A DNA stretch of 12,989 bases, from the NCBI GenBank assembly GCA_020433785.1, contig JAGRCC010000686.1, forward strand, positions 1 through 12,989, read 5' to 3'. A model generated the notes under the pieces. The model saw nothing but the letters and a program-made list of their open reading frames with translations, was not told the origin of the DNA and did no database searches. Positions 11,701 through 12,989 of this stretch are shown here, one piece after another; position 1 is the stretch's first letter; every line of letters starts with the position of its first letter. The stretch is from Anaerolineae bacterium (GTDB lineage Bacteria > Chloroflexota > Anaerolineae > 4572-78 > J111). The position numbers and the translations under genes are program-made.

Positions 11701-12329
11701 AGTAACTCATTCAAGTCAAGGCGGCTAATCAAGCCTAGCGTTGTATCGTGCAACGCCGCCAGGTACTCTTTCTGCCGCAAAAGCGATTGTTCTGCTTTGG
11801 CTCGTTCCGTATTTTCTTGCTCGAGCCGGGTGTTGGTCTGCAAAAGTTCGGCCGTGCGCTGTTCGACCTGGACTTCCAGCGTGGCGTTAAGACGGGCCAA
11901 TTCTTCATTCTTTGCGGCCAACTGCTTATCTTGAAAATAACTCCGGGCCGCTTCAGTCACCGTTAGAACCAGATCGGTCTGGTCCCACGGTTTGGTTATA
12001 TAGCGGTAGAGCTTGGCTTCATTGAGCGCATCCCCTACGGCGGCAGCATCGGCTTGGCCGGTTAGCAAGATTTTCAAGGTTCGGGGCATGATGGCATGCG
12101 CCTTCTTGAGCAGCTCGTTACCTTTCATACCCGGCATAATTTGATCCGAGATGATGACCGGCACCTCAAGCCCATCTTCTAACAGTTCTTCCAGAATTTC
12201 CAGCGCCTCATCGCCGCTTTCAGCCGTTTCCAAATCATAATTACGGCCAAACTCGCGCCGGAGCTGTTCTTTGAGACTGTTTAATACAATTTTTTCATCA
12301 TCGACGCATAAGATCGCCGGTTTACTCAT
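8742..12329 (-). CDS. Cytoplasmic hybrid sensor histidine kinase (REC-GAF-PAS-HisKA-HATPase-REC-REC-HPt)
   Basis: An 1195-residue soluble multi-step phosphorelay kinase with no membrane segment. REC1 spans 4-125 (D62, K113), followed by a coiled coil (130-190). The GAF domain (about 191-385) has a roughly 30-residue insert near 307-338. PAS (391-506) contains [11 protein letters not shown]. HisKA (515-585) has H528 in [14 protein letters not shown]. HATPase_c (625-765) has N645 of the N box, DTGIGIP (697-703), FQAFSQVD and GGTGLGL (726-732). REC2 is 785-903 (D836, K888), REC3 931-1046 (D981, K1034), and HPt 1084-1180 (H1138 in AAHTLKSSS). All expected catalytic and acceptor residues are present, so H528 to Asp to H1138 to an external regulator is plausible. 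Its ATG overlaps the stop of the upstream regulator (ATGA), indicating translational coupling. REC1 is a close paralogue of that regulator. The signal for GAF/PAS is unknown. BarA/ArcB-type order, but without their membrane anchor and with an extra N-terminal receiver. Confidence 0.95.
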   Translation of the reverse strand: MSKPAILCVDDEKIVLNSLKEQLRREFGRNYDLETAESGDEALEILEELLEDGLEVPVIISDQIMPGMKGNELLKKAHAIMPRTLKILLTGQADAAAVGDALNEAKLYRYITKPWDQTDLVLTVTEAARSYFQDKQLAAKNEELARLNATLEVQVEQRTAELLQTNTRLEQENTERAKAEQSLLRQKEYLAALHDTTLGLISRLDLNELLVDLISRAAQLLGTQHGYIYLVEIDQASGEPVLDRRLGIGVFAELIGFRLKMGEGLAGKVWQTGRPLVIQNYDTWSERAANFGYNLICNLLGVPLVQNINIDLTGSQTLPWNINVSPASKINHPPRTDSGQVVVGVLGMAYGPESDQTFGPDEIELLSRFAQLASIALDNARLYELARLEKEYFEALVQHSPVAIVTTDLDHSVASWNPAAEKLFGYTPAMAIGQDLDQLVADTKNIHTEAQNITQLTDSGDPVHVLTKRSHQNGNLMDVELSSLPVSVGGERLGNIVIYHDITELQRARKEAEAANEAKSAFLATMSHEIRTPMNGVIGMTSLLLDTKLTAEQRDFTETIRNSGDALLTIINDILDFSKIEAGKIELENRPFDLRECLEGALDLLATKAMEKGLDLAYHIDVNTPEIISGDVTRLRQILINLLSNAVKFTSSGEIVVSVESRSVDDASTIEKWSPALPPPEPNAPPEVFELHLAVRDTGIGIPESRMHRLFQAFSQVDASTTRRYGGTGLGLVISKHLSELMGGTMWVESEQGQGTTFHFTIRTEAIPNLTYSHLHEVQPKLSGKRVLIVDDNTTNRRILVLQAESWGMLPQATATPFEALAWLKEGTPFDLAILDMQMPEMDGITLAAEINRLELGFPQVMLTSLGQQEVINRANQAGVEFAAFLSKPLKPSHLFDVLVSIFSDQPTRFRPREKTPEVLLDSTMGERLPLRILLAEDHPTNQKLALRILERLGYRADVAANGLEALEALERQPYDVILMDMQMPEMDGLAATRQIRSHWPDNQGPHIIAMTANAMQGDRELCLAAGMNDYVSKPIRVEELIRALTDSPTNVPLPERVEPPPEPIELSPSANGNLDSPSSSAVLDQTALTMLLDLLGGEKALLVELIDSFLEEAPLLLARLNQAAQIGDAAGVRMAAHTLKSSSNDFGATALARMCQELEDMGRDGLLIAPTMRATELELEYERVKNALNDLRHE

Positions 12330-12721
12330 AACGTTTCCATACCCGATTCAATCGTTTCGATGAGGGTTTCTTCGGCCCAAGGTTTATGCAAACAGCGATA
12401 GAGATTGGCCTGTTTTTGGGTGCGTTCCACCGCGTCGGCGTCGGCCTGGCCGGTTAACATCACTTTGACGATTTTCGGAAACTTTTCGTGAACCTGAATC
12501 AGCAGTTCATCGCCTTTCATTTGCGGCATCAACCAGTCGGAGACGATCATAAAAATCTCCACCCCATCTTCATTTAACTCTTCGATCACTTCCAAGGCTT
12601 CATCGGCGCTCTCGGCAAACTCATATTGATATTGGTTACCAAACCGATTTTTGATCTGAACCCGGAGACTATCCAAGACGATTTTTTCGTCATCAACACA
12701 CAAGATAACTTTTTTGGGCAT
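12326..12721 (-). CDS. Single-domain response regulator
   Basis: A 131-residue stand-alone receiver domain. It begins [20 protein letters not shown] and has D10-D11, phosphoacceptor D62 in VSDWLMPQMKG, T90 in MLTGQADADA and K113 in LHKPW, so it should be phosphorylatable. It has no output domain, so it probably acts by protein contact or as a phosphate shuttle or sink. The LTGQAD and KPW motifs are those seen in receivers of the RpfG-like / HD-GYP type, but no HD-GYP domain follows. The receiver is strikingly similar to the N-terminal receiver of the hybrid kinase it overlaps by 4 nt. GGGAG lies 9 nt before the ATG at 12721. A long inverted repeat sits just upstream, between it and the kinase end. 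Confidence 0.92.
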   Translation of the reverse strand: MPKKVILCVDDEKIVLDSLRVQIKNRFGNQYQYEFAESADEALEVIEELNEDGVEIFMIVSDWLMPQMKGDELLIQVHEKFPKIVKVMLTGQADADAVERTQKQANLYRCLHKPWAEETLIETIESGMETL

Positions 12722-12751
12722 TTATTCGCGCTCCCATGAAAATAAAGGTCT

Positions 12752-12804
12752 GGAGCGTCAAAGTTTACTTTGGCCGTAAATGACAAAGCAAACTTTGTCG
12801 CTCC
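12752..12804. repeat. 53-bp imperfect inverted repeat (REP-like or regulatory hairpin)
   Basis: Arms 12752-12766 (GGAGCGTCAAAGTTT) and 12790-12804 (AAACTTTGTCGCTCC) pair over 15 positions with one mismatch. Inside, CTTTG (12768-12772) and CAAAG (12784-12788) can extend the stem, leaving an 11-nt loop. It lies 30 bp before the response-regulator start and 29 bp after the kinase C-terminal codon region. It is not followed by a clear T-run on either strand. It could be an operator, an attenuator, or a dispersed palindromic element. Confidence 0.75.
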
Positions 12805-12833
12805 ATTTTACCGGCAGCAACCAAATTTGATCC

Positions 12834-12989
12834 TCAGGTGCGGATCGGTAATAAAACACTAAAAGTGGTGCGACCGGGCCGGCTATCCACCTTGATTTGG
12901 CCCTCGTGCTTCTCAACAATCTTGCGGACGATATCCAGGCCGAGACCGCTGCCTTCGCCGGCGGGTTTGGTGGTAAAGAACGGCTCGAA
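12834..12989 (-). CDS. Sensor histidine kinase, C-terminal end (runs off right edge)
   Basis: The last 51 codons read [20 protein letters not shown], then [16 protein letters not shown], ending FSVLLPIRT and TGA. This is the end of a HATPase_c domain: F box (FEPFFTTK) and G2 box (GEGSGLGL), then the final helix and strands. The motif spelling is that of NtrB/cyanobacterial-type orthodox kinases rather than the hybrid kinase downstream. There is no receiver after it. It ends 112 nt before the single-domain regulator on the same strand, which may be its partner. The sensor part and length are not visible. Confidence 0.88.
   Translation of the reverse strand, partial: FEPFFTTKPAGEGSGLGLDIVRKIVEKHEGQIKVDSRPGRTTFSVLLPIRT

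Overview
The window looks like part of a Chloroflexota chromosome, probably Anaerolineae or a relative. That placement is inference. It rests on large membrane glycosyltransferase-like proteins with C-terminal beta-sandwich modules, on heptanucleotide tandem repeats lying inside reading frames, and on cytoplasmic hybrid kinases with several receiver domains. No rRNA, tRNA, transposase or CRISPR array was recognised.

Left part (1-6674, all minus strand): three tandem, clearly homologous genes for polytopic GT-C / family 39-like glycosyltransferases. They read leftwards as 6674-3228, 3125-564 and 559 to beyond the left edge. All share an N-terminal membrane segment, a DE..AH motif in the first loop and a Y-K-S-D motif. 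The two complete ones also carry C-terminal beta-rich modules. Spacings are 102 and 4 nt, so they probably form one operon, with a candidate promoter near 6736-6763. The first and third genes contain blocks of 7-nt tandem repeats that are translated as low-complexity inserts in loops and linkers; the middle gene has none.

Centre (6675-7313): a non-coding, repeat-rich spacer. From left to right it holds a 5'UTR hairpin, the promoter, a short heptamer block, copies of a CATCCGCGTC-type repeat, an 11-bp direct repeat, and about 200 bp of degenerate 20-23-nt tandem repeats. The repeats stop about 50 bp before a rightward gene (7314-7961) for an unrecognised 215-residue protein made of two similar halves.

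Right part (7973-12989, all minus strand): a two-component / phosphorelay locus. In transcription order it contains the end of a histidine kinase (running off the right edge), a 53-bp inverted repeat, a single-domain response regulator, a 1195-residue hybrid kinase overlapping it by 4 nt, and a response regulator with a HAMP-like and coiled-coil tail. The hybrid kinase has the order REC-coil-GAF-PAS-HisKA-HATPase-REC-REC-HPt and no membrane segment. It carries every step of a His-Asp-His-Asp relay, and the small regulators are plausible extra donors or acceptors. No output DNA-binding domain is visible.

The most unusual material is the in-frame heptamer repeat system of the left part, and the tandem-repeat plus duplicated-protein pair in the centre.
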